A DNA stretch of 64,000 nt, taken from positions 2,046,001 to 2,110,000 of the forward strand of contig NC_009952.1 of NCBI RefSeq assembly GCF_000018145.1, read 5' to 3'. Source of the stretch: Dinoroseobacter shibae DFL 12 = DSM 16493. GTDB lineage: Bacteria; Pseudomonadota; Alphaproteobacteria; Rhodobacterales; Rhodobacteraceae. Positions within the stretch are counted from its first letter, which is position 1; every line of letters begins with the position of its first letter. Made by a program: the position numbers and the translations under genes. This document shows, in pieces, positions 1 to 9,142 of the stretch. The notes under the pieces were generated by a model, which ran no database searches, was not told where the DNA came from, and saw nothing but the letters and a program-made list of their open reading frames with translations.

Positions 1-2
1 CG

Positions 3-332
3 GGCGAGCGGGTGCCGATGTCGATGCAATGGGGCGTCGACTGGTTCGCCAGCCGCGGGGTGGAGCCGAAATACCTCGATACCTGGCCGCTGATCGAGAA
101 GAACGCCGACAAGGTCACGGCGGTGAAGATGTACTACTCGCCCGATGACGAGGTGGATTCGACGCAAACCCTGCACGTCGCCCGCCTGCCCCATGTCCGG
201 GCCATCGCCCGGCCGGGAACTTCGCACCGCTACATCGCGTTGCAGCTGGTGAGGGACGGCACGCTTGCGCGGGATTTCGCGACGCCCACGGATCAGCTGC
301 TGTCGCTCGACCCGGAGGCTGCTATCGTCTAG
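3..332 (+). CDS. 3' part of a hypothetical protein (5' end outside the window)
   Basis: The frame is open to the left edge, with in-frame codons before the first ATG/GTG, so this is the C-terminal ~109 residues of a longer protein. It ends at a TAG (330-332). The visible part includes YSPDDEVDS and RPGTSHRYIALQLV. An acidic loop followed by a late GTSH histidine is reminiscent of the last catalytic segment of alpha/beta hydrolases, but nothing is diagnostic. It is followed by 53 bases and then a PHB-depolymerase-like gene on the same strand, so it may belong to the same transcript. I do not recognise the family, and the function is unknown. Confidence 0.6.
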   Translation, partial: GERVPMSMQWGVDWFASRGVEPKYLDTWPLIEKNADKVTAVKMYYSPDDEVDSTQTLHVARLPHVRAIARPGTSHRYIALQLVRDGTLARDFATPTDQLLSLDPEAAIV

Positions 333-385
333 CAGTCGACCCGCCCCTATCTGTCGGGCATCACATAAAAGAGCAGGATTCTGTA

Positions 386-1312
386 ATGGTGATCGTTTCT
401 ACCCCCCTGTCCCGCTGGCTGACCCGGTGCGGCGGCCTTTTGCTGGCGGGTCTGGTCCTCGTGCTGGGCGCGGCAGGCGCGGAGGCCGCCACCCAGAAGG
501 TCGAGCGCAAGATCTCCGTCGGCGGGATGGAGCGGTCCTATATCGCCTATGTGCCCGACAGCGCGCGCTCGGCCGCGGAGGTTCCGGTGCTGTTCGCCTT
601 CCATCCGGGCTTCGGCAGTGCCGACGCCTTCAGCGGTCAGATCAACATCCACCGCGCCCCGGGGGCCGACAGTTTCATCGTGGTCTATCCGGAGGGGTTT
701 CGGCGGTCGTGGAACAGCGGCGATTGCTGCGGTCCGGCCATGCGGCGCGGCATCGACGACATCAGTTTCGTCAAGGCGATGCTCGAAGATCTCAGGCGGT
801 TCGGCAATATCAGCCCCAACCGCAATTTCGCCACCGGGTTTTCCAACGGGTTTGCCTTCAGCCAACACCTGGCCTGCAACCTGCCCGACAGTTTCGCCGC
901 CATTGCAGGCGGCGGCGGGGTCAAGGACACCAGCAAGCAATGCGCCAACCCCAAACCGATCTCGGTCATGGTGATGCACGGGCTGATCGACGAGCATTCG
1001 CCCTTTGACGGCGGCCAGAGCAAGATCGAGCGGGCGGGTTTTCGCGTCTCGGTCCAGACGGTGGAGACCTTCTGGCAGCGGCAGAACCGCTGTTCGGGGA
1101 CGCGCACGACCTCCAACCTGGACGGTGTCAGCTGCACGACCCATACCGGCTGCACCGGCGGCACCGAGGTGGTGATCTGCCCGGTCCCCGAGATGGGCCA
1201 TTGGTGGCCGGGCCATGAAGGATCGCGGGCGGGCGAACGCGCCCTCGGACCGTCGCGGGGCGATCTGAACGGGTCGGCGGCGGTGGTCCGGTTCTTCCGC
1301 TCTCATTTCTGA
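386..1312 (+). CDS. secreted PHB-depolymerase-like / feruloyl-esterase-like serine esterase
   Basis: A 308-residue alpha/beta hydrolase of the extracellular PHB depolymerase (LpqC-like) family. Residues 1-35 form a signal peptide with a hydrophobic stretch (GGLLLAGLVLVLGAAGAEA). The body shows AFHPGFG (oxyanion region), the nucleophile elbow GFSNG with Ser153, and a late GHWWPG carrying the probable catalytic His. Several cysteines (SGDCCG, CSGTRTT, CTTHTGCTGG) suggest disulfides, in line with export. Family members cleave short polyester or aryl-ester bonds; the substrate here cannot be told. The SDR gene starts 31 bases downstream, and both genes have an AGCAGGATT-type leader before the ATG, so they are probably cotranscribed. 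They point toward the lipid/polyketide operon and end next to it, but a role there is only inference. Confidence 0.85.
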   Translation: MVIVSTPLSRWLTRCGGLLLAGLVLVLGAAGAEAATQKVERKISVGGMERSYIAYVPDSARSAAEVPVLFAFHPGFGSADAFSGQINIHRAPGADSFIVVYPEGFRRSWNSGDCCGPAMRRGIDDISFVKAMLEDLRRFGNISPNRNFATGFSNGFAFSQHLACNLPDSFAAIAGGGGVKDTSKQCANPKPISVMVMHGLIDEHSPFDGGQSKIERAGFRVSVQTVETFWQRQNRCSGTRTTSNLDGVSCTTHTGCTGGTEVVICPVPEMGHWWPGHEGSRAGERALGPSRGDLNGSAAVVRFFRSHF

Positions 1313-1343
1313 GGCGGCCACGCGACAACAAGCAGGATTTCAG

Positions 1344-2147
1344 ATGACGCCATTTCTTGACGGGACCGTCGCGATCGTGACCGGCGCGAGCAGCGGCCTT
1401 GGCCGGTCGACCGCCCTTCTTCTGGCCCGTGCGGGGGCGTCGGTCGTGCTGGTTGCGCGCAGCCAGGCCGGGCTCGACGCGGTCGCGGGGGACATTGCGG
1501 AGGATGGCGGCGCCTGCCTTGCGGTGGCGGCCGATCTCGGCGCGGATGCCGATGTGGCCTGGGCGGTGGCCGCGGCGGTGGAGCGGTTCGGGCGCATCGA
1601 CTTCCTGCTCAATTGCGGCGGCAATATCGCCGGGCTGGGCAAGCTGCTGTGGGAGATCACGCCGGAGGAGTGGGAGACCAGCTTCCATGCCAATGCGACC
1701 GGGGTTCTGAACCTGATCCGCCACGTGGCGCCGGTGATGATCGACCAGGGTCACGGGCGGATGCAGTTCCTGACGACCTCGGCCACGCTGGTGCCGAAGG
1801 AGAAGACCGCCTGCTACGCCTCGGCCAAATCCGTGGCCAACCACATGGTGCAGACCCTGGTCGAGGAGGTCGGCGCGCGCGGGGTGACGGCCAATGTCTT
1901 CAACCCCGGCCCGATCGACACGGAAAGCTATCGCGAGATGACAAGTTCGATCGAGTTGACCGCGCAGAACCAGCAGACCGCGCCGCAGAGCCCGGATGTG
2001 GCGGCGCGGCTGCTGCTGTGGCTCTGCGCGCCGGAGACGGCGGATGTGACCGGCGAATTCATCTATTGGAACCACCCCAATACCCGCGCGGCGTTCCAGG
2101 ACTTCCTCGGGCGCTACCAGATCGGCACGCCGGTCCTGACCGCCTGA
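1344..2147 (+). CDS. classical SDR-family oxidoreductase
   Basis: A 267-residue short-chain dehydrogenase/reductase. It shows the NAD(P)-binding TGASSGLG motif at residues ~14-21, an NCGGN variant of the NNAG motif, a Ser in LTTSAT and the catalytic CYASAK (Tyr-x-x-x-Lys). The size is normal for the family, and FabG-like 3-oxoacyl reductases look like this, but substrate specificity cannot be read from sequence. The start has an AGGA upstream (AGCAGGATTTCAG). Its stop lies four bases from the stop of the convergent double-Rossmann gene, with no hairpin terminator between them, so the transcripts probably overlap. The neighbourhood suggests a ketone or alcohol step on an acyl or sugar substrate. 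Confidence 0.88.
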   Translation: MTPFLDGTVAIVTGASSGLGRSTALLLARAGASVVLVARSQAGLDAVAGDIAEDGGACLAVAADLGADADVAWAVAAAVERFGRIDFLLNCGGNIAGLGKLLWEITPEEWETSFHANATGVLNLIRHVAPVMIDQGHGRMQFLTTSATLVPKEKTACYASAKSVANHMVQTLVEEVGARGVTANVFNPGPIDTESYREMTSSIELTAQNQQTAPQSPDVAARLLLWLCAPETADVTGEFIYWNHPNTRAAFQDFLGRYQIGTPVLTA

Positions 2148-2151
2148 GCGG

Positions 2152-3948
2152 TCAGGCGGAGGCCGGGGTCAGCCCGGTGATCTGCGCGCTCCATTCCCAG
2201 ATCTGCCAGGCCCAATCCTCGTCATAGGTGGCCTCGTGAGACTGCTTGATCTCGTCGGTATCGAGGTAGAGCCCGCTCTGGCCTTCGTAGTCCGGTGCGG
2301 TGGCGAGGCTGGCGAGGTAGACGGCGGAAAACTCCGGCGAGATCATCCGCTGTTGCGCGCGTTCGCGGGCCTGGGCGGGGACCTGGGGCGCGCCGTCGGT
2401 GTTGCGGGTCGAGATGCCCGTGCGGACCACCCCGGGATGGATCGCGTTCACGGTCACGTTGGTGCCGTCCAGCAGGGCGGCCATGGCGTAGGTGATCTGC
2501 AAATTCATGAACTTGGCCCGGCAATAGGCCTCGCCCGTGCGATAGCCGCTCTCCATCTGCAGGTCGTGCATGTCCGGCAGGGAGCGGCGGTGCCAGTCGG
2601 AATTCACCATGATGATCCGCGCCGCCGGGGCCGCCTTCAGCGGGCCCGCCAGCAGGTTGGTCAGCAAGAAGGGCGCGAAATGGTTGATCGCCAGGGTGGC
2701 CTCGACCCCGTCCTCGGTCAGGCGCCGGGTGGGGAAGTTCGCGCCCGCATTGTTGATCAGGATGTCGATCCGCGGAAAGCGCGTGGCGAGGTCGGCGGCG
2801 AGGGTGCGGATCCGGGCAAAGGACATCAGGTCGGCCTGGATGAAATGGCCGGGCACGGTGTGGCGGCCTTCGGCCAGGGCCGCTTCCCAGGCTTCCCCGG
2901 CCTCGGCATTGCGGGCGATGCCCACCACCGTGGCCCCGAGCCGCGACAGCAGCAGGCTGGTCGCGCGGCCGATGCCGGAGGTCACGCCGGTGATCACCGC
3001 GGTCTTGCCGGCGAGCAGTTTTTGCCCCAACTCCACTGCCTTGACGACCGGGTTGATCTTCTCGGGCAGCGGCGGGAGGGTGCCGTCGGCGCGCAGGTCC
3101 TTCATCACCTGCTGCATCGTCTCGGCGAGGCTGACCCAGATCGGCCGCGTCGGGGTGACGCCGGTCAGGCGCGCGAGCTTGTCCGTGGCCAGCACCGGGT
3201 CCGCGACCTGGTGGGGCGGGCGGAGCTTGTCCTGCGGCGTGGCCTCGTCGTTCAGCAGCCGCGCGAGCCGGCCCAGCTCCTGGTCCAGGGTCCGGGCGGC
3301 GAGGGCCGCGGGGGCGGCGATGTTGAACACCTGCCCCCCTGCGCGGTCGTGCGTGCCGAGGGTGGCCAGGGCCGTGGCCACGTCCCGGGCATCGACCGGG
3401 TGGAACCGGGCGGGCGACGGGGCGTCGTCGATCAGGATGCGGCGGAAGAGGGCCTTGGCCTCGGCGCTGTCGGGGGCGAGGATCATCGGCGCGCGCAGGA
3501 TTGTCCAGTCGAGCCCCGCGCCGGCGCGCAGGCTCTCCTCCAGCGCGAGGGCCGCCGCCGCAGGTGGGGCGAGGTCGGCGGGCGCGGCGGTGGCCGAGCG
3601 TTCCAGCAGCGTCTTGTCGGCCAGAAGCGCGGGGTCGTAGATATCGGCGCGCCCCAGCAGGACGAACCGGCCGCACCCGGCCTTGCCCGCCGCAACCCGC
3701 AGCTTGTCCAGACGTTTGAGCAGCGCCGGGGCCGCGTCCGGCGCGACCGTCGCCAGGTCCACCGCGCAGATCACGTCCACCCCCGCCAGCGCCCTGGCCA
3801 GCACGTCCGCACGGGTGGGCCAGGCCCGGCTGGCCACCCCATTGACGGGGCTGTCCGAGAAGGCCAGCACCTCGTGCCCCGCGGCCACAAGGGTCGCGGC
3901 GAGGCGATGCCCGACCGCGCCCGCCGCATCCGTCACAAGGTATTTCAT
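2152..3948 (-). CDS. double Rossmann-fold protein: degenerate NmrA/epimerase-like domain fused to an SDR
   Basis: 598 residues in two halves. The N-terminal half (1-~290) is an extended-SDR/NmrA-like fold starting MKYLVTDAAGAVG, in which the first Gly of the TGxxGxxG fingerprint is Asp. Where Tyr-x-x-x-Lys is expected there is an Ala/Leu-rich stretch, so it is probably non-catalytic or NAD(P)-sensing. The C-terminal half (~315-598) is a complete SDR of the retinol-dehydrogenase/WW-oxidoreductase type: TGVTSGIG, NNAG, VNSDWH and YCRAK (Tyr near 474). It is the last gene of the minus-strand synthase operon, 25 bases after the epimerase-like gene. A two-domain reductase with one dead site may bind its partner epimerase or hold two ends of a substrate; that is inference. 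Confidence 0.8.
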   Translation of the reverse strand: MKYLVTDAAGAVGHRLAATLVAAGHEVLAFSDSPVNGVASRAWPTRADVLARALAGVDVICAVDLATVAPDAAPALLKRLDKLRVAAGKAGCGRFVLLGRADIYDPALLADKTLLERSATAAPADLAPPAAAALALEESLRAGAGLDWTILRAPMILAPDSAEAKALFRRILIDDAPSPARFHPVDARDVATALATLGTHDRAGGQVFNIAAPAALAARTLDQELGRLARLLNDEATPQDKLRPPHQVADPVLATDKLARLTGVTPTRPIWVSLAETMQQVMKDLRADGTLPPLPEKINPVVKAVELGQKLLAGKTAVITGVTSGIGRATSLLLSRLGATVVGIARNAEAGEAWEAALAEGRHTVPGHFIQADLMSFARIRTLAADLATRFPRIDILINNAGANFPTRRLTEDGVEATLAINHFAPFLLTNLLAGPLKAAPAARIIMVNSDWHRRSLPDMHDLQMESGYRTGEAYCRAKFMNLQITYAMAALLDGTNVTVNAIHPGVVRTGISTRNTDGAPQVPAQARERAQQRMISPEFSAVYLASLATAPDYEGQSGLYLDTDEIKQSHEATYDEDWAWQIWEWSAQITGLTPASA

Positions 3949-3973
3949 CGCCTGTTTTCCCCGTTCATCTCGA

Positions 3974-4936
3974 TCAGTCGCCGACCATGTGCGCCGGCAG
4001 CTTGATGCTGGCCGAGGAGTAGAACTCCAACCGGCCGAGCACCTCGGTAATGCAGGATTTCACGTCCACCCGGGGTGCCCAGCCAAGCGCGCGCAGCTTG
4101 CGCGGCTCGAACTTGCACAGGCCGAGATTGTTGCGCTCGGCGATGTCCCGGTGAGGATTGTCGCTCTTGCCGACATTCATGATGTCCCAGATATGGGCCT
4201 GCACGTCGTAGATCGTGATCGGCTCGCTGCCGGCCACGAGGAAGCACTGGTTCGCGGCCTCGGGATGCTCGCCGACCAGCAACGCCGCCGCCGCGATGTC
4301 GGAGCCGTGGGCCCATTGCATCGTGTCCCACATCCGGCGCTGGACCTCGATGGTCTCGGGTTGCTGCAGGATCGAGATGATCATCTGCTCCACGAAGGGG
4401 CATTTGCGGCCCGCCACCACGGTCGGGCGCAGGATGGCATAGTCCTGGCCGTCGCGGGCCTGGGCCTCGAACACCGCATCCTCGGCGGCGATCAGCGACT
4501 CGCCCAGCGCCACCTGTTGCGGGTTGCCATGGGCCTCGCGCAGGGCATCGTCCAGCAGCGGCCACATGGCGGGCGCGCGGTGCGGGGTGTAGACGTTGTT
4601 CGAGCTACACAGCACGACACGCTGCACCCGGCCCGCCGCATGGCGCAGCAGGTTGCGGGTGCCCTCGGCGTTCACATGCATCATGTGATCGGCCGACATC
4701 GCCGGGGGCGGGCCCACCAGGGCGCAATGGTAGATGATGTCGACCCCCTCCACCGCCTCGGCGAGGGAGATGTCGTCCGACAGCTCCCCCATCACGATCT
4801 CGATCCGGTCGCGGAAATTGATGCGGTGCAGGCTGTCCGGCAGGGACAGCACGCGCACGTCATGGTCGGTCTGCATCAGTCCTTCGAGGACATATTGCCC
4901 GATGGCGCCGGTCGGTCCGGTCACGAGAATGCGCAC
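3974..4936 (-). CDS. NAD-dependent epimerase/dehydratase-like (extended SDR) protein
   Basis: 320 residues. The N terminus MRILVTGPTGAIG is a good extended-SDR dinucleotide site, and the CSSNNVY segment is like the catalytic Ser/Thr region of UDP-sugar epimerases. However, the position normally holding Tyr-x-x-x-Lys reads NPQQVALGESL, with neither residue present, so classical epimerase chemistry is doubtful. It follows the TPR gene by 68 bases and precedes the double-Rossmann gene by 25 bases on the same strand. Family members act on nucleotide sugars, 3-beta-hydroxysteroids or aryl alcohols. In this locus a carbonyl/hydroxyl modification of a lipid or its headgroup is possible, but the missing dyad keeps that open. 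Confidence 0.8.
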   Translation of the reverse strand: MRILVTGPTGAIGQYVLEGLMQTDHDVRVLSLPDSLHRINFRDRIEIVMGELSDDISLAEAVEGVDIIYHCALVGPPPAMSADHMMHVNAEGTRNLLRHAAGRVQRVVLCSSNNVYTPHRAPAMWPLLDDALREAHGNPQQVALGESLIAAEDAVFEAQARDGQDYAILRPTVVAGRKCPFVEQMIISILQQPETIEVQRRMWDTMQWAHGSDIAAAALLVGEHPEAANQCFLVAGSEPITIYDVQAHIWDIMNVGKSDNPHRDIAERNNLGLCKFEPRKLRALGWAPRVDVKSCITEVLGRLEFYSSASIKLPAHMVGD

Positions 4937-5004
4937 TTGGATCTCTCCGCAAAAGTCTGCCCCGGGCGCGGCTGCGCCCGGGTTCGAGGCTCAGGTGGTT
5001 CCGG

Positions 5005-6432
5005 TCAGGACTGGGCGCCCGGGGGGGTGCCCCGCCGCCGGGCGATCAGGTTGCGCAACCGGCCGCCCCCGCCACCGCGCGGCGGGATCACCTCCCCGGT
5101 CACGCCGCCGGCGGCCGCCGGGGCGGTCCCGGCCGCTTGCTGGGCGCGCCGCTCCTGGATGCGGGCGCGCAATCCGCCGCCGGCCTGGGGCCCCGCCGCG
5201 GTGCCGGTCGCATTGTTGGCGCGCCGCTGCTGGGCAAGCCGCTGCAACACCTGGCGACGCCGCTCCGCATTGGGACCGTCGCGCCGCTCCGCCCGGGCGG
5301 CCCTGCGCCGTTCGCGCGCCTCGGCCGGATCCTGGGCCTGGCGCTGCGCGACCTGCTCGGCCCGGCGCGCCTCGAACGCGTCGGTGTAGATCTTCATCAG
5401 GTCCGCGCCCGTCGCCTTGGGGTTGGCGGCCTTCTGGGCGTCGATCCTGGCCAGCATCTCGTCGCCGCCTTCGCGCAGGGCCGAGACCGCCGCGCGATAG
5501 GATTTCTCCGCCGCGCTCCATTTCTCTTCGGCCACGAACGCGTCGCCATAGAGACGATGCACCAGCGAGGGCGTCCGCGCCCCGCGCGAGGAGCTTGCCA
5601 GCAGCGTCCGCGCCTCGGTCAGCTTGCCCTGCGGGATCAGCGCCTGGACCAGCGCGATCCGCGCCATGCCGCCGCGCTGCCCGGTGGTCAGGGGCCGCAA
5701 GGTCGCCTCGGCCCCGGCGTAATCCTCCGCCCGCAGGCGCATCCGGCCCAGCGACATGGTCAGGCGACGATTGTCGGGCTGGGCTTCGAGCGCGGTCTCG
5801 AGCACCTGGATCGCCTCGGCGGTATCCCCGGCGCGCATGCAGATATTGGCCAGCTGCACCGACGCGCCCTGGTCGTTCGGGTTCGCGGTGAGCGCCGCGC
5901 GCAGCTGCGCCTTGGCCTCTTCGGTCTTCTCGGTCCGCTGCAGCAGTGTGGCCAACTGGCGCCGGACACGGGCGGATTGCGGATCCACCTCCAGCGCGGT
6001 CTGCAGCACCTCGATCGCCGCCTCGGGCTTCTGGTTCTGGCCGTGCAGCCGTGCCAACCCCATCAGCGCGCGCATGTTGCGCGGATCGGCCTGCAGCGCC
6101 TTGTGGTAATGCGCCTCGGCATATTCGGCATTGCCGCCGCGCACGCCGATCTGGGCGCCCATCAGGGCGGCGGTGGTATTGCCCGGCTCGACCTCGAGCG
6201 CGCGCTCGACATACGGCGCGGCCTCTTCGAGCCGCTGCTCGCGCACCAGCGACATCGCGAAGGCCATCATCGCCCGGGTGTCCTGGGGGTCTGCCTCGAT
6301 CATCATCTGCAACTCGGCCCGCGCCTCGTCCGTGCGGCCCTCGCGCAGCAGACTGCGGACGTAGTTCATGGCTTCGTTCTGATTGCCACCAACTTGCTGA
6401 ACGTTCGGTGTCCATTCCTGAGTATCGGACAT
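5005..6432 (-). CDS. tetratricopeptide-repeat protein with a basic, Gly/Arg-rich tail
   Basis: 475 residues with the start at MSDTQEWTPN, chosen because AGAGGAG lies seven bases upstream; a longer in-frame start would lack this site. Residues ~15-300 are consecutive TPR units (for example LREGRTDEARAELQMMIEAD and ALEVEPGNTTAALMGAQ), giving a superhelical protein-interaction scaffold. The C-terminal ~130 residues are Arg/Ala/Gln-rich (ARERRRAARAERR) and end in a Gly/Arg segment, probably disordered and strongly basic. There is no signal peptide, so it is expected in the cytoplasm. It lies between the propeller-epimerase and the epimerase-like gene in the synthase operon, and a role as assembly platform for the pathway enzymes is plausible but unproven. 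Confidence 0.85.
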   Translation of the reverse strand: MSDTQEWTPNVQQVGGNQNEAMNYVRSLLREGRTDEARAELQMMIEADPQDTRAMMAFAMSLVREQRLEEAAPYVERALEVEPGNTTAALMGAQIGVRGGNAEYAEAHYHKALQADPRNMRALMGLARLHGQNQKPEAAIEVLQTALEVDPQSARVRRQLATLLQRTEKTEEAKAQLRAALTANPNDQGASVQLANICMRAGDTAEAIQVLETALEAQPDNRRLTMSLGRMRLRAEDYAGAEATLRPLTTGQRGGMARIALVQALIPQGKLTEARTLLASSSRGARTPSLVHRLYGDAFVAEEKWSAAEKSYRAAVSALREGGDEMLARIDAQKAANPKATGADLMKIYTDAFEARRAEQVAQRQAQDPAEARERRRAARAERRDGPNAERRRQVLQRLAQQRRANNATGTAAGPQAGGGLRARIQERRAQQAAGTAPAAAGGVTGEVIPPRGGGGGRLRNLIARRRGTPPGAQS

Positions 6433-6490
6433 AGACGTTGCTCCTCTGTTGTTGTCGGACTGCATTCTGCACCCCGCTTCTTTCAATGTG

Positions 6491-9142
6491 TTACTCGGCG
6501 CTGATCGCAGCGCCCCTTGTCTCTTGTGGCAGGTCCGCCGCATCCGCGCCCTGCCCCTCGGTCAGGACGCGCTGGGGACGGTCGACACCCGGTCTGGCCA
6601 GGCGCGGCGCCTGGCCGGGGCGCGGAAGCTCCCCCTTGGCCTGGGCCGCCTCGACAATCTCCCGCAAGCCCTCTGCAAACGGGACTGAGGGATAAAATTT
6701 GAGTTTATTCTTCCCTTTCGAAATATCGTATTGTTGCACGTAGCGGCGCCAGACGCGGGTGCGGTCCGGGTCCAGGTCATCCTTGCTGGCCTTGCCGATC
6801 GCGATGCGGGTCATCCGCCCCATGTCACGATAGGTGATCACGTCCGGCCCCGCCACGGTGAAGGTCTCGTTCCGGGCGCCGGGCTCGAAACAGGCGCGCA
6901 GGATCGCCTCCACCGCGTCGGTGACATGGACGAACTGGCGCGGCTGCTCGCCCTGCTGGCCCTTGCCGAACTCCGGCTTGGGCGCTTCGGTCTTGACCAT
7001 GGGATCGACCAGCGGATCGCCCACGCCGTAGACAAGGGCAAAGCGCAGGATGGCGTGCTCGTAGCCGAACTTGCGGCCGTAGAACCGCGCGAGGTTCTCG
7101 CCCGCGATCTTGGTCATGCCGTAATCGGACAGGTCGTGCCCGCCATCCACACGCAGGGCGGAGCTTTCGTGGATCGGCCATTCCGCCTCGGCGAACTGGT
7201 TCTGGTAGGCCGCGACCGAGGAGCAGAACACAAAGCGCGCGCAGGCGCCCGCAGCGTTGACCGCCCGGATCAGGTTGTGGGTGCCTTCCACGTTGGTCTC
7301 GCGCAGCTCGACCAGGGTGCAGGACCCCGCCAGCCGCGCGGCCATGTGCAGGACAACCCGCGCGCCCTCCACCAGCCGGGCCAGCGCGTCGGTATCCCCC
7401 AGCCCGCCCTCGATCAGCTCGATCTGCGGGCTGTCGGGCAGCACGTCGCCCGTGCCCGGCAGCACCAGCGCCCGGATGGTGTAGCCCTTCGCCAACAGCT
7501 TGGGGATCAGGTTGGTGCCGATGAACCCGGTGCAGCCGGTGATCGCGATGTCGCAGCGGCGGGTGCGTTTGGGGGCGGCGATATCGGCCACCTCGGCGCT
7601 GCGCACGGGTGCGGGGGTCTCGTAGGGCTTGATGTTGTGATCGCCCAGCAGGATCTCGGTGCCGCCATCGGGGTTCTCGACATATTGCCAGCCCGAGGCG
7701 AAGCGCGCCGGGCTCTTGCCGCCGAACACGTTGGCGGTGCCCACCGCCAGGCCGTGCGGGGTGGAGACCATGGTGCGGCCGCCGTAATTGTAGGGGTTGT
7801 TGAGCCCGTTGATCGTCACCGGCTGCCAGTTCACCCCGTCCTTGGTGCGCCAGAGCTCAAAGCCGCCGCCGACCTCCGCCAGCTGCTCGAAGCTGACCGC
7901 GTCGACCAGTCGTTTGGCCGTGGGCGACGGGCGGTGGGCGTATTGCAGGAAGACCGACCAGTCGAAGGTGGTGACATAAAGCCAGCCGTCATGGACGCAC
8001 ATCCGCCAGGTGTAGCCCGAGAAGATGTTGTCGAAGCCCGGTGCGATCCCCGAGAGCGGGTATTTGAACCCCTGCGGCGTGTCCCGCGGCATCCCGATCA
8101 GCAGATCCCAGCTGTCATCGGGCCAGATGCGGATGATTTCCCCCGCGCCGGGACCCACCAGGTTGGTGCGGTCATAGCCGCCGTTCTGGATCGAGGAGCC
8201 GACATAGAGTGCGCCGTTGAATTCCACCATGCCCATGGCGATCTCCGACAGCGGGCCGCGATAGGCGCCCTTCTCGATCACCCGGCGCCATTGCAGGGGC
8301 CCGTCGCCGCACCGCGGCGTGGTCCAGACCTGGTAGCCTTCGTAATTGTTGAACGTCCCGGCATAGAGCTGGTCGTTGGCCTTGGCCATCATGAAGATGC
8401 CGTTGTTGGTCTTGTCGCCGAAGCCCAGGTCGCAGGCGGTCTCCCAGTTGCCGGGGCGCGGGTCGTTGGAGCGTTTCAGCACGCCGGTGCGGTTGGAGTT
8501 GAACTGGATCCCCTCGCCCGCGGGGGGCGCGTAGAGGTAGCCGTCGAAATCCACCAGCTCCCGGAAGGTCGAGATGTTGTCGTTGCCGATGCCCGGCTCG
8601 CAGGCAGGCTCGAAATTCAGCCCGTCCTCGGAGCGCAGGACATGGGCCGCACAGCCGCGCAGCACCGTGGACATGGTCGAGACATAAAGGTTCGGCTTGC
8701 GGTCGGACTTGCCCTGGAACACCCGCATGCCGCGGTAGCCGAGGTCGCGCGGCGCCTCCTCTCCGGTCTTGCCCTCGATCAGCGGCGAGCGATAGGCCAT
8801 TTCCCAACTGTCGTCTTCGGGGGTCCAGCGCCAGATCTGGCCCTGCATGTCGAGATCGCGCACATTGGGGGGCACGTCCACCGGCCAGGGGTCCAGCGCA
8901 GGCGGGTCAATCGGCGGGAAAAGGTTGAGCAGTTTGAATGAGTTGCGGGTCATGCCACAATAAAGACGGCCCTCGAAATACTCCATGCCGTGGACATAGG
9001 CATTGGCCGGATCGCCGATGCCGTTCTTGGCCAGACGCCGGAAATTGCCCGCGGTCAGGGCCGGGCCCGCCTCCGGGTGCGGCCGCACACCCCGCAGCGG
9101 ATCGACCCCGTCTGAGCCGCCTTCTTTACGCAAATCGGTCAC
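6491..9142 (-). CDS. beta-propeller / NAD-dependent epimerase fusion protein
   Basis: 883 residues starting with GTG; GTGA overlaps the stop of the upstream hydrolase, and MTDLRKEGG is the N terminus. Residues ~45-500 show repeated blade-like strands (GRLYCGM, GYLYAPP, QLYAGTF, ALYVGSS, WLYVTTF) and Asp-box-like turns (SEDGLNFE, TKDGVNWQ), indicating a beta-propeller. From ~528 it becomes an extended SDR: CDIAITGCTGFIG for NAD(P), CSSVAAY, and DYGMTK with Tyr near 674 and Lys near 678, so this half looks catalytically complete. There is no signal peptide, so the propeller should be cytoplasmic. Fusion of a sialidase/galactose-oxidase-like propeller to a nucleotide-sugar-type epimerase is unusual. 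The propeller may bind a carbohydrate or a carrier-linked substrate, which is inference. Confidence 0.85.
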   Translation of the reverse strand: MTDLRKEGGSDGVDPLRGVRPHPEAGPALTAGNFRRLAKNGIGDPANAYVHGMEYFEGRLYCGMTRNSFKLLNLFPPIDPPALDPWPVDVPPNVRDLDMQGQIWRWTPEDDSWEMAYRSPLIEGKTGEEAPRDLGYRGMRVFQGKSDRKPNLYVSTMSTVLRGCAAHVLRSEDGLNFEPACEPGIGNDNISTFRELVDFDGYLYAPPAGEGIQFNSNRTGVLKRSNDPRPGNWETACDLGFGDKTNNGIFMMAKANDQLYAGTFNNYEGYQVWTTPRCGDGPLQWRRVIEKGAYRGPLSEIAMGMVEFNGALYVGSSIQNGGYDRTNLVGPGAGEIIRIWPDDSWDLLIGMPRDTPQGFKYPLSGIAPGFDNIFSGYTWRMCVHDGWLYVTTFDWSVFLQYAHRPSPTAKRLVDAVSFEQLAEVGGGFELWRTKDGVNWQPVTINGLNNPYNYGGRTMVSTPHGLAVGTANVFGGKSPARFASGWQYVENPDGGTEILLGDHNIKPYETPAPVRSAEVADIAAPKRTRRCDIAITGCTGFIGTNLIPKLLAKGYTIRALVLPGTGDVLPDSPQIELIEGGLGDTDALARLVEGARVVLHMAARLAGSCTLVELRETNVEGTHNLIRAVNAAGACARFVFCSSVAAYQNQFAEAEWPIHESSALRVDGGHDLSDYGMTKIAGENLARFYGRKFGYEHAILRFALVYGVGDPLVDPMVKTEAPKPEFGKGQQGEQPRQFVHVTDAVEAILRACFEPGARNETFTVAGPDVITYRDMGRMTRIAIGKASKDDLDPDRTRVWRRYVQQYDISKGKNKLKFYPSVPFAEGLREIVEAAQAKGELPRPGQAPRLARPGVDRPQRVLTEGQGADAADLPQETRGAAISAE

